The notes: generated by a model from the sequence alone, not told the origin. DNA of 5,256 nucleotides from Halobacteriales archaeon (GCA_020201445.1 JAIVGU010000052.1:1-5256), one strand, 5' to 3'; positions 1-5,256 are shown, counted from the stretch's first letter. Translations and numbers: made by a program.

Positions 1-3
1 GCC

Positions 4-561
4 GTGCTGGAGGCCATCGCGGCGCGCGTGCGGACCTGCGTGGCGTGCGGCCTGTGCGCGACCCGCACCCGCGCGGTGCCGGGCGAGGGCACGGGCGTGG
101 CGCGCATCCTGCTGGTGGGCGAGGCTCCCGGCCGCAACGAGGACGAGACCGGCCGCCCGTTCTGCGGCGCCGCCGGCAAGAACCTCGACCAGGGCCTGCG
201 CGAGGCGGGCATCCCGCGCGCCGACTGCTTCGTCACCAGCATCGTCAAGTGCCGCCCGCCCGGCAACCGCGACCCGACGCCGCAGGAGAAGGCGGCGTGC
301 CGGCCCTACCTCGTCGAGCAGGTCGAGGCCCTGCGGCCCAAGGTCATCGTCGCGCTGGGGCGGCACGGCCTGCACGGCATCCTCGACCAGGTGCCCACCG
401 ACTTCGCCACCCTCGCCGGCACCTTCCTCACCGGCCCCGACGGCATCCCGGTCTTCGTGAGCCTCCACCCCGCCGCCGTCATCTACCGGCAGGCGTGGAG
501 GGAGCGCTACCTCGCCGACTGGCGGCGGCTTGGGGCTTGGCTTCGGTCGCAGCCGGCGTGA
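4..561 (+). CDS. udg: Family 4 (Fe-S) uracil-DNA glycosylase
   Basis: This enzyme removes uracil, arising from cytosine deamination or dUMP misincorporation, from DNA and starts base-excision repair in the cytoplasm. The 185-residue product matches the usual length of the family (about 190-200). The four expected 4Fe-4S ligands are visible as C12 and C15 near the N-terminus and C83 and C99 in the segment KCRPPGNRDPTP...C. The active-site motif GEAPG is at residues 39-43, followed by GRPFCGAAGKNLD (50-62), and the late catalytic motif HPAA is at 155-158. C18 is an additional nearby cysteine. The start is uncertain: GTG at base 4 is the first candidate, but the frame is open to the window edge and the first cysteine normally lies a few residues deeper, so the true start may be just outside. 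The gene converges on the next one, 143 bases away. The family occurs in archaea and in many bacteria, so it does not settle the taxonomy. Confidence 0.95.
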   Translation: MLEAIAARVRTCVACGLCATRTRAVPGEGTGVARILLVGEAPGRNEDETGRPFCGAAGKNLDQGLREAGIPRADCFVTSIVKCRPPGNRDPTPQEKAACRPYLVEQVEALRPKVIVALGRHGLHGILDQVPTDFATLAGTFLTGPDGIPVFVSLHPAAVIYRQAWRERYLADWRRLGAWLRSQPA

Positions 562-663
562 GCGTGCGTCCTTACCGAGCGGGCGCGGCTTGGGCGCGTC
601 CCTCCATCGATTGCGCCGAGGCCATGAACTGGCGACTTTCCTGGCTTGCAGCGCCGGAAAAAT

Positions 664-690
664 ATCTGTGACATTCCGAATCTGTGTTCT
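664..690. repeat. Degenerate 9-bp-unit repeat, locus A (half site)
   Basis: Two ATCTGTG words (664-670 and 680-686) flank a decayed middle word, ATTCCGA, that is two bases short of the 9-bp period. From 679 onward the sequence (AATCTGTGTTCTGCCCTT) matches 2288-2304 of locus C apart from one inserted T, so similarity continues beyond the repeat words into the flank. No opposing arm is visible upstream, so this looks like a single decayed arm. It lies between the convergent ends of the glycosylase and the 705-1142 gene, starting about 15 bases beyond the latter's stop codon. The rest of 562-704 shows nothing I can identify. Confidence 0.6.
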
Positions 691-704
691 GCCCTTGTGG
701 CCCG

Positions 705-1142
705 TCATCCGACTTCGGGGCTGCCGAAGCTGTCGCCCGCCTTCGCCTTCGCGGCGGGGGCCTGGAACTGGATCTGCGGGAGGGGAATCGGGGGCGGCAG
801 CCGCAGCTCCTTTGCGAGGCCGACCGCCTCGGGGACCGCGAGCCCCATCACAGCGCCGTGCACCTGCTGCGCCATCTCGGGCGGCAGGTTGCGGGTGGTG
901 GCCCAGCCGTCGGCCGCCACGCCCGCGCCGGGGTCGGTGAACTGGAGGCTGCCCTCGATCTTGATGACGCCCAGTGGGCCGTAGCTCGTCGTGTAGCCGA
1001 ACTCGACGCGCAGGCGGTCGTCCGCCTCGCGCGCCACCAGGGTCAGCGTCGAGTTGTGGTCGATGCGGATCTGCTGGTTCGGGACGGGGTCGCTGAAGCG
1101 GCGCGCCTCGATGGAGCGCAGGAGGATCCCGGTGACAGGCAT
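705..1142 (-). CDS. Conserved-looking 145-aa protein, possibly SecB-like
   Basis: I do not firmly recognise this protein. It begins [15 protein letters not shown], then has alternating beta-strand-like segments ([16 protein letters not shown] at about 23-38, [13 protein letters not shown] at 42-54, [14 protein letters not shown] at 57-70). A short helix-like region follows, with [20 protein letters not shown] at 103-122 leading into QIQF. The last 18 or so residues look disordered. This order (conserved R early, four strands, helix, proline-rich end) recalls the SecB-like export chaperone fold, including small archaeal SecB-like proteins. That is inference from memory of family shape, not a demonstrated match. 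There is no signal peptide or membrane segment, so it is probably cytoplasmic. The ATG at 1142 is favoured because an AT-rich box lies 22-30 bases upstream and no ribosome-binding site is seen. Its neighbour on the same strand, 1403-2182, encodes an exported protein, which would suit a chaperone role but proves nothing. Confidence 0.75.
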   Translation of the reverse strand: MPVTGILLRSIEARRFSDPVPNQQIRIDHNSTLTLVAREADDRLRVEFGYTTSYGPLGVIKIEGSLQFTDPGAGVAADGWATTRNLPPEMAQQVHGAVMGLAVPEAVGLAKELRLPPPIPLPQIQFQAPAAKAKAGDSFGSPEVG

Positions 1143-1163
1143 GGCCGCGGCGAGGGGAGGGGC

Positions 1164-1172
1164 GTAGAAAAC
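1164..1172 (-). promoter_or_regulatory. TATA-like box before the 145-aa gene
   Basis: Read on the minus strand this is GTTTTCTAC, 22-30 bases before the ATG at 1142. It is an isolated AT-rich patch in otherwise GC-rich DNA, at the spacing expected for an archaeal box A with a leaderless or nearly leaderless transcript. The same T-run directly follows a GC hairpin on this strand, so it could instead be the tail of a terminator for the upstream gene. Confidence 0.4.
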
Positions 1173-1196
1173 GGCGCCGCCTCACCGGGCGGCGTC
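1173..1196 (-). terminator. GC hairpin followed by T-run (possible terminator)
   Basis: CGCCGCC (1175-1181) is complementary to GGCGGCG (1188-1194), with a 6-base loop and a possible one- or two-pair extension. On the minus strand the stem is followed within three bases by TTTT (1171-1168). This resembles an intrinsic terminator acting on transcripts coming from the 1403-2182 gene. It also sits directly upstream of the TATA-like box of the next gene, so an operator role is an alternative. Short GC stems are common by chance at this base composition. Confidence 0.35.
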
Positions 1197-1212
1197 TACA
1201 GCCCCTCCGAAA

Positions 1213-1394
1213 CCACGGATTGCACGGAGCGGGGTTGTCCGCATGCGTCTCACGACGAACCGCGGATTTCGCGGATGGCGCGGATTGGGGCTTTCTGAGC
1301 CAACAGCCCAGTTGCATCCGCGTCATCCGCGAAATCCGCGGTTCGCTGCAAGCCGCCGAAAAAACCACTCCGTGCAATCCGTGGAATCCGTGGT
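1213..1394. repeat. Nested inverted repeat of 9-bp units, locus B
   Basis: Two palindromes are nested. The outer arms are 1213-1229 and 1368-1384, a perfect 17-bp inverted repeat built from CACGGATTG/CACGGAG units on the left and CTCCGTGCA, ATCCGTGGA, ATCCGTGGT on the right. The inner arms are 1256-1285 and 1316-1345, 30 bp with a single G-T mismatch (1278/1323). The inner arms contain three CGCGGATNN units on the left and three ATCCGCGNN units on the right, all at exact 9-bp spacing. The inner loop (1286-1315) can itself form a small stem. The inner units carry CGCG where the outer ones carry CACG/CGTG, and both inner arms share that change. The element occupies most of the 260-bp gap between the two minus-strand genes and begins 8 bases past the stop codon of 1403-2182. 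No terminal repeats, target duplication or transposase are visible. Confidence 0.9.
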
Positions 1395-1402
1395 TTGGGA
1401 AG

Positions 1403-2182
1403 TCAGGCGCGGCGCCGGGCGAGGGCGGCGATGCAGAGGCCGAGCAGGGGCGCCAGGAAGCCGCCGGGAGCGCGGTTGCTGGCGTCCTGCTGCGGCAGCA
1501 GGGGCGCCGCGTTGAAGCGGAACGACTCGACGCCGAAGCCCTCCTTGAAGTAGGCGCCGCTGGCGCTGCTCTTGGCCTTCACGTAGACGTCCGCGATGCC
1601 GCCCTTGGCCACGATCTTCTCCAGCGCGGCGGCGTCGGGGTCGCCGCTGTGGGTGAAGGTAACCGTGACGGGCGCCTGGAAGTCGTAGTAGATGACCGGC
1701 GACGAGGGGTTGCTCCGGTCGACGCGCATGTTCTGCGGCGACACCAGGGCGACGGCGTCGATGGTGATGGTGGCGGGCTCGATCTTGAAGGTGAGCCACT
1801 TGGGGTTGGTGGAGACGCCGGAGAAGCTCACCACGACCGGCTCCTGGCCGGGCGGGTAGGTGAGGTCCTCGCTGAGCTTCCAGTAGTAGCGGAAGGTGCC
1901 CGTGAAGCTCACCGACTGGCCCTTCGCCGGCACCGGGATGCACTTGGCGAGGTCGATGCTGCCGGGCGAGCCGCTGCACTTGGGCTTGTCCGCGAACTCC
2001 AGGTCGACGATGGGGGTGATGTAGCCGCACGGCGGGCCCGCGCACCCGGACGCCGCCGACGCCGCCGGGGCGGCGAGGGCCTGCAAGGTGGCCCCGGCCT
2101 GCGCGGTGGGGAGGAGCAGCACCAGGAGGGACAGCGCGGCCGCGGGGAGCTTCACGACCGCCAATCCGGGGGGTTTTGCCAT
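1403..2182 (-). CDS. Exported protein with PGF-CTERM-like C-terminal anchor
   Basis: The 259-residue product has a signal peptide (K11, then a hydrophobic run at 13-25, probable cleavage after AQA at 27-29). A small Ala/Cys-rich linker follows with C47, C52, C69 and C81, which could form two disulfides. A long strand-rich region (about 90-225) suggests one or two beta-sandwich domains, for example [23 protein letters not shown] and [11 protein letters not shown]. The end is a hydrophobic stretch after APGG (238-241), closing with ARRRA. This tripartite tail (PG-F, hydrophobic helix, Arg cluster) resembles archaeal PGF-CTERM sorting signals cleaved by archaeosortases. The glycines read PGGF rather than PGFG, so the class is inferred. 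The frame is open to 2257, but the extra residues are encoded by the repeat at locus C, and the ATG at 2182 directly precedes the signal peptide. The protein is therefore probably a surface-anchored protein of unknown function. It is divergent from the acyl-CoA dehydrogenase gene. Confidence 0.85.
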   Translation of the reverse strand: MAKPPGLAVVKLPAAALSLLVLLLPTAQAGATLQALAAPAASAASGCAGPPCGYITPIVDLEFADKPKCSGSPGSIDLAKCIPVPAKGQSVSFTGTFRYYWKLSEDLTYPPGQEPVVVSFSGVSTNPKWLTFKIEPATITIDAVALVSPQNMRVDRSNPSSPVIYYDFQAPVTVTFTHSGDPDAAALEKIVAKGGIADVYVKAKSSASGAYFKEGFGVESFRFNAAPLLPQQDASNRAPGGFLAPLLGLCIAALARRRA

Positions 2183-2210
2183 AAGCTTTGTTGTCGCTCG
2201 GGCTTTGCGC

Positions 2211-2216
2211 CTAAAC
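2211..2216 (-). promoter_or_regulatory. Weak TATA-like box before the exported-protein gene
   Basis: Read on the minus strand this is GTTTAG, 29-34 bases before the ATG at 2182. This spacing would give a transcript with a leader of only a few bases. The match to a TATA box is poor and the call rests mainly on position and on the local AT content. Confidence 0.3.
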
Positions 2217-2236
2217 TCGCCCCCGACCAACCAAAT

Positions 2237-2297
2237 CACGGATTCCACGGAGAACACGGATCCAGGTCTTGTCCGTGCAATCCGTGCAATCTGTGTT
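2237..2297. repeat. 9-bp-unit inverted repeat, locus C, in a divergent promoter region
   Basis: The left arm (2237-2261) is three units, CACGGATTC, CACGGAGAA and CACGGAT. The right arm (2271-2295) is GTCCGTGCA, ATCCGTGCA and ATCTGTG. The arms are complementary at 19 of 25 positions around a 9-base loop (2262-2270). The mismatches fall mostly in the two spacer bases of each unit, while the core CACGGA/TCCGTG words pair. The element lies between the candidate promoter boxes of the divergent genes 1403-2182 and 2345-3484, about 20 bases from each inner edge on the acyl-CoA dehydrogenase side and about 20 on the other. The flank at 2288-2304 is shared with locus A. Confidence 0.85.
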
Positions 2298-2314
2298 CGC
2301 CCTTGCCGGCCAAG

Positions 2315-2322
2315 CTACAAAT
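2315..2322 (+). promoter_or_regulatory. TATA-like box before the acyl-CoA dehydrogenase gene
   Basis: CTACAAAT lies 23-30 bases before the GTG start at 2345, with no Shine-Dalgarno sequence in between. The spacing fits an archaeal box A serving a leaderless message. The sequence match is moderate and the call depends on the archaeal assignment. Confidence 0.4.
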
Positions 2323-2344
2323 CACCGCCAGCCGTCGCCGCCGC

Positions 2345-3484
2345 GTGCAGTTCGCCCTTGGCGACGAGGAGGCGCTCATCCAGAAGACGGTGCGGGAGCT
2401 GGCCCGCGGCTCCGTGAAGGAGCGCGCCGCCCGCCTCGACCGCGAGGGGCTGTTCCCGCACGAGTCCCTGCGCGACCTTGCCGCCCTCGGGATGCTCGGC
2501 CCCACCATCCCCGCCGAGTTCGGGGGCTCTCCCATCAGCAAGGTCGCCTACAACCTGATGCTGGAGGAGCTGGCGTGGGCCTGCGCCTCCACCAGCGTCA
2601 CCGTGGCGGTCCACTCCAGCGTCGCGGCCACGCCCATCGTGCGGTGGGGGTCGCCCGAGGCGAAGGAGCGCTTCCTGCCCCGGCTCGCGTCGGGGGAGTG
2701 GCTGGGCTGCTTCGCGCTCACCGAGCCCTCCGCCGGCAGCGACGTCGCCAGCCTCGCCACCACCGCCGTGCGCGAGGGCGACGAGTACGTCCTGAACGGC
2801 AGCAAGGTCTTCATCACCAACGGCAGCCACGCGGGCAGCGCCATCGTCGCCGCGAAGACCGACCCGAAGGCGGGGCATAGGGGCATCAGCCTGTTCGCCG
2901 TCGAGGCCGGCTCGAAGGGATTCGGCAAGGACGGGCACGAGGAGAAGCTGGGCCTGTGCGGCAGCGACACCGCGCGCCTCTCGTTCACGGACCTGCGCGT
3001 CCCCGCCAGCAACCTGCTGGGGCGGCCCGGCGACGGCTTCAAGCAGCTTATGGAGACGCTCAACGGCAGCCGCATCAGCATCGCGGCGCAGGCCGTGGGG
3101 ATTGCCCAGCGCGCCTTCGACGAGGCGACCGCGTACGCCAAGGAGCGCGTGCAGTTCGGCAAGCCCATCGCCGCGAACCAGGCCATCCAGTGGAAGCTCG
3201 CCGACATGGACGTGCGCATCGAGGCGGCGCGGCTGCTCTGCCTCAAGGCCGCGGCGGAGCAGGACGCCGGCCGCCTCACGCCGGAGATGGGCAGCCGCGC
3301 CAAGCTGTTTGCCAGCGAGGCCGCGACCTGGGTGGCCCGCGAGGCGGTGCAGGTGCACGGCGGCAACGGCTACACCATGGACTACGTGGTCGAGCGGCTC
3401 ATGAGGGATGCGAAAGTCACGGAAATCTACGAAGGAACGAGTGAAATCCAGAGGATGGTCATTGCCAAGCAATTGCTTGGGTGA
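2345..3484 (+). CDS. Acyl-CoA dehydrogenase (FAD-dependent)
   Basis: The enzyme oxidises an acyl-CoA to the trans-2-enoyl-CoA, passing electrons through FAD to electron-transfer flavoprotein, in fatty-acid or branched-chain acyl degradation in the cytoplasm. The 379 residues match the standard family length. The helical N-terminal domain spans about 1-120 and includes PAEFGG (56-61). The middle beta domain carries the first family signature, [13 protein letters not shown], at 124-136, followed by the strand segment [11 protein letters not shown] at 150-160. The C-terminal helical domain has [12 protein letters not shown] (264-275) and the second signature, starting QVHGGNGY at 336. The catalytic base is E363 in [12 protein letters not shown], the position used by short- and medium-chain enzymes. 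Which chain length it uses cannot be read from sequence. The GTG at 2345 was chosen because [13 protein letters not shown] matches the normal family N-terminus. The frame stays open far upstream, but that stretch crosses repeat C and the opposite-strand gene and looks nothing like this family. No ETF or thiolase gene is nearby. Confidence 0.96.
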   Translation: MQFALGDEEALIQKTVRELARGSVKERAARLDREGLFPHESLRDLAALGMLGPTIPAEFGGSPISKVAYNLMLEELAWACASTSVTVAVHSSVAATPIVRWGSPEAKERFLPRLASGEWLGCFALTEPSAGSDVASLATTAVREGDEYVLNGSKVFITNGSHAGSAIVAAKTDPKAGHRGISLFAVEAGSKGFGKDGHEEKLGLCGSDTARLSFTDLRVPASNLLGRPGDGFKQLMETLNGSRISIAAQAVGIAQRAFDEATAYAKERVQFGKPIAANQAIQWKLADMDVRIEAARLLCLKAAAEQDAGRLTPEMGSRAKLFASEAATWVAREAVQVHGGNGYTMDYVVERLMRDAKVTEIYEGTSEIQRMVIAKQLLG

Positions 3485-3528
3485 CGTAGGGTCGAAGGCT
3501 CCATCGCTTCCACATCGCCTCTAATCTC

Positions 3529-3536
3529 CATATATT
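3529..3536 (+). promoter_or_regulatory. TATA box of the lipoprotein gene
   Basis: CATATATT lies 23-30 bases before the ATG at 3559, inside the 74-base gap after the acyl-CoA dehydrogenase. It is the clearest TATA-like element in the window. Its position is right for an archaeal promoter giving a leaderless transcript, and no ribosome-binding site is seen before the ATG. It suggests that the lipoprotein gene is transcribed separately from the dehydrogenase gene. Confidence 0.65.
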
Positions 3537-3558
3537 CCCGCCCCGGGCTGGTCTCTCC

Positions 3559-4089
3559 ATGGCCCGCCTCCTGGTCCTCATCGCCATCGCCACCCTCCTG
3601 CTTGCAGGATGCAGCGCCCCGCACCCGGCCCCCGCCTCCGACCCCGGCGCCGAACCCTCGGCAGCAGGCCCGAAGCTCCCCGCGCAGGACAACGGAGCCA
3701 CGCCCGCCACCCCGCCTGCGCCCTCCGGCCCGCACACCGACGTCACCGTCCTCAAGGGCTCCCTCCTTGGGGCTGGCGCGAACCTGCCGGCGGGAGGCCA
3801 CCCCTTCGCCGGCTCCTTCTCCTTCCAGATGCCTTTCGAGGTGGGCGCCAACGCCAGCTCGCTCACGCTGGAGCTGGACTGGGCGACCCCGGCGCACGAT
3901 CTCTTCCTGCGGGTCCGCGACCCCGGCGGGAGCGAGAGCTTCGCCGCGACGGCGACTCCGTTCGTCTCGCCTCCCCCTGTGCGGATGAGCGTGGACAACC
4001 CCGTGGAGGGGACCTGGAAGGCCCACGCCGAGTCCAACGGTGTAGCGGACACCGACTACACCATCACCGTCACGGTCGCGTACTTGTGA
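3559..4089 (+). CDS. Lipoprotein with a PPC-like beta-sandwich domain
   Basis: The 176-residue product begins with a lipoprotein signal: MARLLVLIAIATLLLAGC, lipobox LLAGC at 14-18, so C18 is the probable lipid-modified, membrane-attached residue. A Pro/Ala-rich linker of about 40 residues follows (19-60). The rest is a beta-rich domain: FAGSFSFQMPFEV (83-95), SLTLELDWATPAHDLFLRVRDPGG (101-124) and VDNPVEGTWKAHAE (145-158), ending in YTITVTVAYL. The pattern of a hydrophobic strand, D-LFLRVRDPGG, then N-P-GTW and a final strand resembles pre-peptidase C-terminal (PPC) or similar jelly-roll domains found on secreted proteins. No catalytic residues are apparent, so a binding or structural role on the outer face of the membrane is likelier than an enzymatic one. 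The stop codon overlaps a possible GTG start of the next gene. Confidence 0.85.
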   Translation: MARLLVLIAIATLLLAGCSAPHPAPASDPGAEPSAAGPKLPAQDNGATPATPPAPSGPHTDVTVLKGSLLGAGANLPAGGHPFAGSFSFQMPFEVGANASSLTLELDWATPAHDLFLRVRDPGGSESFAATATPFVSPPPVRMSVDNPVEGTWKAHAESNGVADTDYTITVTVAYL

Positions 4090-4106
4090 GCGGCGTGCGA
4101 GCCGTT

Positions 4107-4613
4107 ATGTCGCGGGGCGCCGCTCGCGCCGCCGTGGACGGCTTGGCTGGCGGCAGCGACACTGTGCGCCCGGCGACGGCGGCCGACCTGCCGACCCTCG
4201 TGCTGCATCGGCGCCGCATGTGGGAGGACATGGGGACGCTCAAGCCCGGCGCGGCGGACCCGACGGAGCCGCTCTACGCCGCGTGGGCGGAGCGCCTGCT
4301 GCGCGAGGGCCGCCTGGCGGCCTGGGTGGTGGAGGGCCCGGGTGGACCCGTGGCGAGCGGATGCGTCTACCTGCAGGAGGTCCACCCGCGCCCCGGCCAC
4401 CCGGGCCCCTGGTGTCCTTACCTGCTCTCGATGTTCACCGAGCCCGCCGCGCGCGGGAAGGGGCTGGCGCGCGCCATCGTGCGCGAGGCCGTCGCGTGGT
4501 CGCGGGCGCATGGGGCCACGCGCGTCGCCCTGCACGCCTCCGACGAGGGGCGGTCGCTCTACGAAGGCTTGGGGTTCGCGGCCAGCCCCGAGATGCGCCT
4601 CGACCTGGCCTGA
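4107..4613 (+). CDS. GNAT-family N-acetyltransferase
   Basis: GNAT enzymes move an acetyl group from acetyl-CoA to an amine on a protein or small molecule. From the ATG at 4107 the product has 168 residues. The fold begins with VRPATAADLPTLVLHRRRM (20-38), continues with strands AAWVVEG and ASGCVYLQEV (71-92), then PYLLSMFTEPAARGKGLARAIV, in which RGKGLA (116-121) fits the acetyl-CoA pyrophosphate-binding motif R/Q-x-x-G-x-G/A. It ends with ALHASDEGRSLYEGLGF (141-157) and EMRLDL. The substrate cannot be predicted. The start is ambiguous. GTG at 4086 overlaps the lipoprotein stop (GTGA) and would allow translational coupling. GTG at 4095 and ATG at 4107 are also in frame. GTG at 4164 would begin right at the conserved fold (149 residues). 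The residues before 4164 are low-complexity (Ala/Gly/Arg), so the short form is plausible. Confidence 0.88.
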   Translation: MSRGAARAAVDGLAGGSDTVRPATAADLPTLVLHRRRMWEDMGTLKPGAADPTEPLYAAWAERLLREGRLAAWVVEGPGGPVASGCVYLQEVHPRPGHPGPWCPYLLSMFTEPAARGKGLARAIVREAVAWSRAHGATRVALHASDEGRSLYEGLGFAASPEMRLDLA

Positions 4614-4703
4614 CAGCCAGCGAACTTCCACCCTGCGCCCTGTCGGCAGGCGCCGGTGTCCGCCCGCAAGCCTTGAATCGGCGGCGCCCCGCTGGCTGCG
4701 CCA

Positions 4704-5256
4704 ATGCGGGTCCCCTGGCTTGCCGTCGCAGCCCTCCTTGCAGCCTCCCTTGCCTCCTCCTTGCCTGCCCAGGCGGCCGCAGGGGTCACCATCAATCTCG
4801 TGGACGCCGTCAGTCAGGGCTGCAGCACCGACACGGTGACGGACCCGGACCTGCGCGTGACGGTGAGCCTGGACGGCGCCGTCGTGCTCCAAGACGCCGC
4901 CTCCGACCTGGAGCAGCCCCTCTACGCGCACGCCGTCGCCGTGCCGATGCCCGACCACGCGGCGACGCTCACGGTGCAGGTCGAGGAGGCGGAGCCGGGC
5001 GGCTTCTTCTGGTTCGGCACCAGCTACATCCCCTGCGACGTCGCCGCGGGGGCCGGGGACGTGTTCACGACGGCGTGGTCCGGCGAGGCGCGCACCCTGA
5101 CGCTGCAAGGGGACGCGGGCAACTCCGCAAGGGTCGTGGTGGTGCTCGGCCCGGGCGCGCCGGCCGCGCCGCAGGCGCTGGTCTCCGGCATCACGGCGCA
5201 CGGGGCCACGGTCGCCTGGGACGGCGCGGCAGGCGCGACGGGGCACGATGTGGCCC
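4704..5256 (+). CDS. Exported protein with fibronectin type III-like domain (3' truncated)
   Basis: The frame runs open from the ATG at 4704 to the window edge, giving 184 visible residues. The N-terminus MRVPWLAVAALLAASLASSL is a signal peptide with probable cleavage after PAQA or PAQAAA (21-26). Residues 28-149 form a strand-rich module (VTINLVDAV, LRVTVSLDGAVVLQDA, ATLTVQVEEAEPG, ARTLTLQGD, ARVVVVLG). Its outline recalls C2-like beta-sandwiches, and C40 and C111 could form a disulfide. From about 152, APAAPQALVSGITAHGATVAWDGAAGATGHDV reads as the first half of a fibronectin type III domain: the Pro-rich lead, T-x-x-G-ATV-W strand and GATGHDV all fit. The domain, and any further repeats or C-terminal anchor, lie outside. 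A weak AT patch (TTGAATC, 4673-4679) lies 25-31 bases before the ATG. The gap 4614-4703 otherwise shows nothing recognisable. The protein probably binds or decorates the cell surface, and its ligand is unknown. Confidence 0.8.
   Translation, partial: MRVPWLAVAALLAASLASSLPAQAAAGVTINLVDAVSQGCSTDTVTDPDLRVTVSLDGAVVLQDAASDLEQPLYAHAVAVPMPDHAATLTVQVEEAEPGGFFWFGTSYIPCDVAAGAGDVFTTAWSGEARTLTLQGDAGNSARVVVVLGPGAPAAPQALVSGITAHGATVAWDGAAGATGHDVA

Noticed and set aside
646..984. Small + strand protein starting in locus A
   Set aside because: Its beginning is a translation of the repeat words and the remainder is antisense to the 705-1142 gene.
2183..2257. N-terminal extension of the 1403-2182 gene starting at 2257
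   Set aside because: The extra 25 residues are a translation of repeat C and its flank, and they would bury the signal peptide.
1213..2297. CRISPR array or insertion sequence
   Set aside because: The repeats are 9 bp with 0-2 variable bases between cores and have no spacers. There is no transposase, terminal inverted repeat pair with target duplication, or cas gene.
1220..2344. Long open frame on the + strand upstream of the acyl-CoA dehydrogenase, which would make a 754-aa fusion protein
   Set aside because: It runs antisense to the exported-protein gene and through repeats B and C, and its composition is low-complexity Arg/Gly/Ala/Asp. The family N-terminus begins at 2345. It stays open because stops are rare at this GC content.
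2315..3472. A 385-residue minus-strand frame opposite the acyl-CoA dehydrogenase
   Set aside because: It is the mirror of a strongly conserved gene, which explains its length. No domain is recognisable in it.
4056..5246. A 396-residue open frame on the minus strand
   Set aside because: It is antisense to the acetyltransferase and the FN3-type protein, both of which have recognisable domains and signals. Its own sequence is Arg/Gly/Ala-rich with no motif.

Overview
The window is about 5.3 kb of very GC-rich DNA, densely coding, with G/C-dominated third codon positions. It holds seven protein genes and a family of 9-bp-period inverted repeats confined to gene borders. I see no rRNA, tRNA, CRISPR array, transposase or phage gene. 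My best guess for the source is a high-GC, uncultured archaeon, perhaps Thermoplasmatota-like. This rests on AT-rich, TATA-like boxes about 25-30 bases before several starts, no visible Shine-Dalgarno sites at those starts, a secreted protein ending in a PGF-CTERM-like tail, and a possible archaeal SecB-like small protein. A high-GC bacterium with leaderless genes (for example an actinobacterium) is not excluded.

Layout. 4-561 (+) is a family 4 uracil-DNA glycosylase with its iron-sulfur cysteines. Convergent to it, 705-1142 (-) encodes a 145-aa conserved-looking protein that I do not firmly recognise. Upstream of that on the same strand, 1403-2182 (-) encodes a 259-aa exported protein with an N-terminal signal peptide and a C-terminal hydrophobic/Arg anchor. 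Divergent from it, 2345-3484 (+) is a complete 379-aa acyl-CoA dehydrogenase. It is followed by a 176-aa lipoprotein (3559-4089) with its own TATA-like box, a GNAT acetyltransferase (about 4107-4613) that may be translationally coupled to the lipoprotein, and the 5' part of another exported protein with the start of a fibronectin type III-like domain (4704 to the window end).

The gene borders at 664-690, 1213-1394 and 2237-2297 carry one repeat family. Its unit is 9 bp (ATCCGTGNN or its complement CACGGATNN), and arms of two or three units face each other as inverted repeats. The middle locus is a nested double palindrome. Its inner stem is 30 bp with one G-T mismatch, and both of its arms carry the variant ATCCGCG/CGCGGAT, so the two arms have changed together. 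The third locus lies exactly between the two divergent promoters, and the other two lie just past stop codons. This repeat family is the least explained feature here.

The genes do not form one pathway. Three of seven products are exported or surface proteins (1403-2182, 3559-4089, 4704-end). The glycosylase (DNA repair) and the acyl-CoA dehydrogenase (fatty-acid or branched-chain acyl oxidation) are ordinary housekeeping genes.
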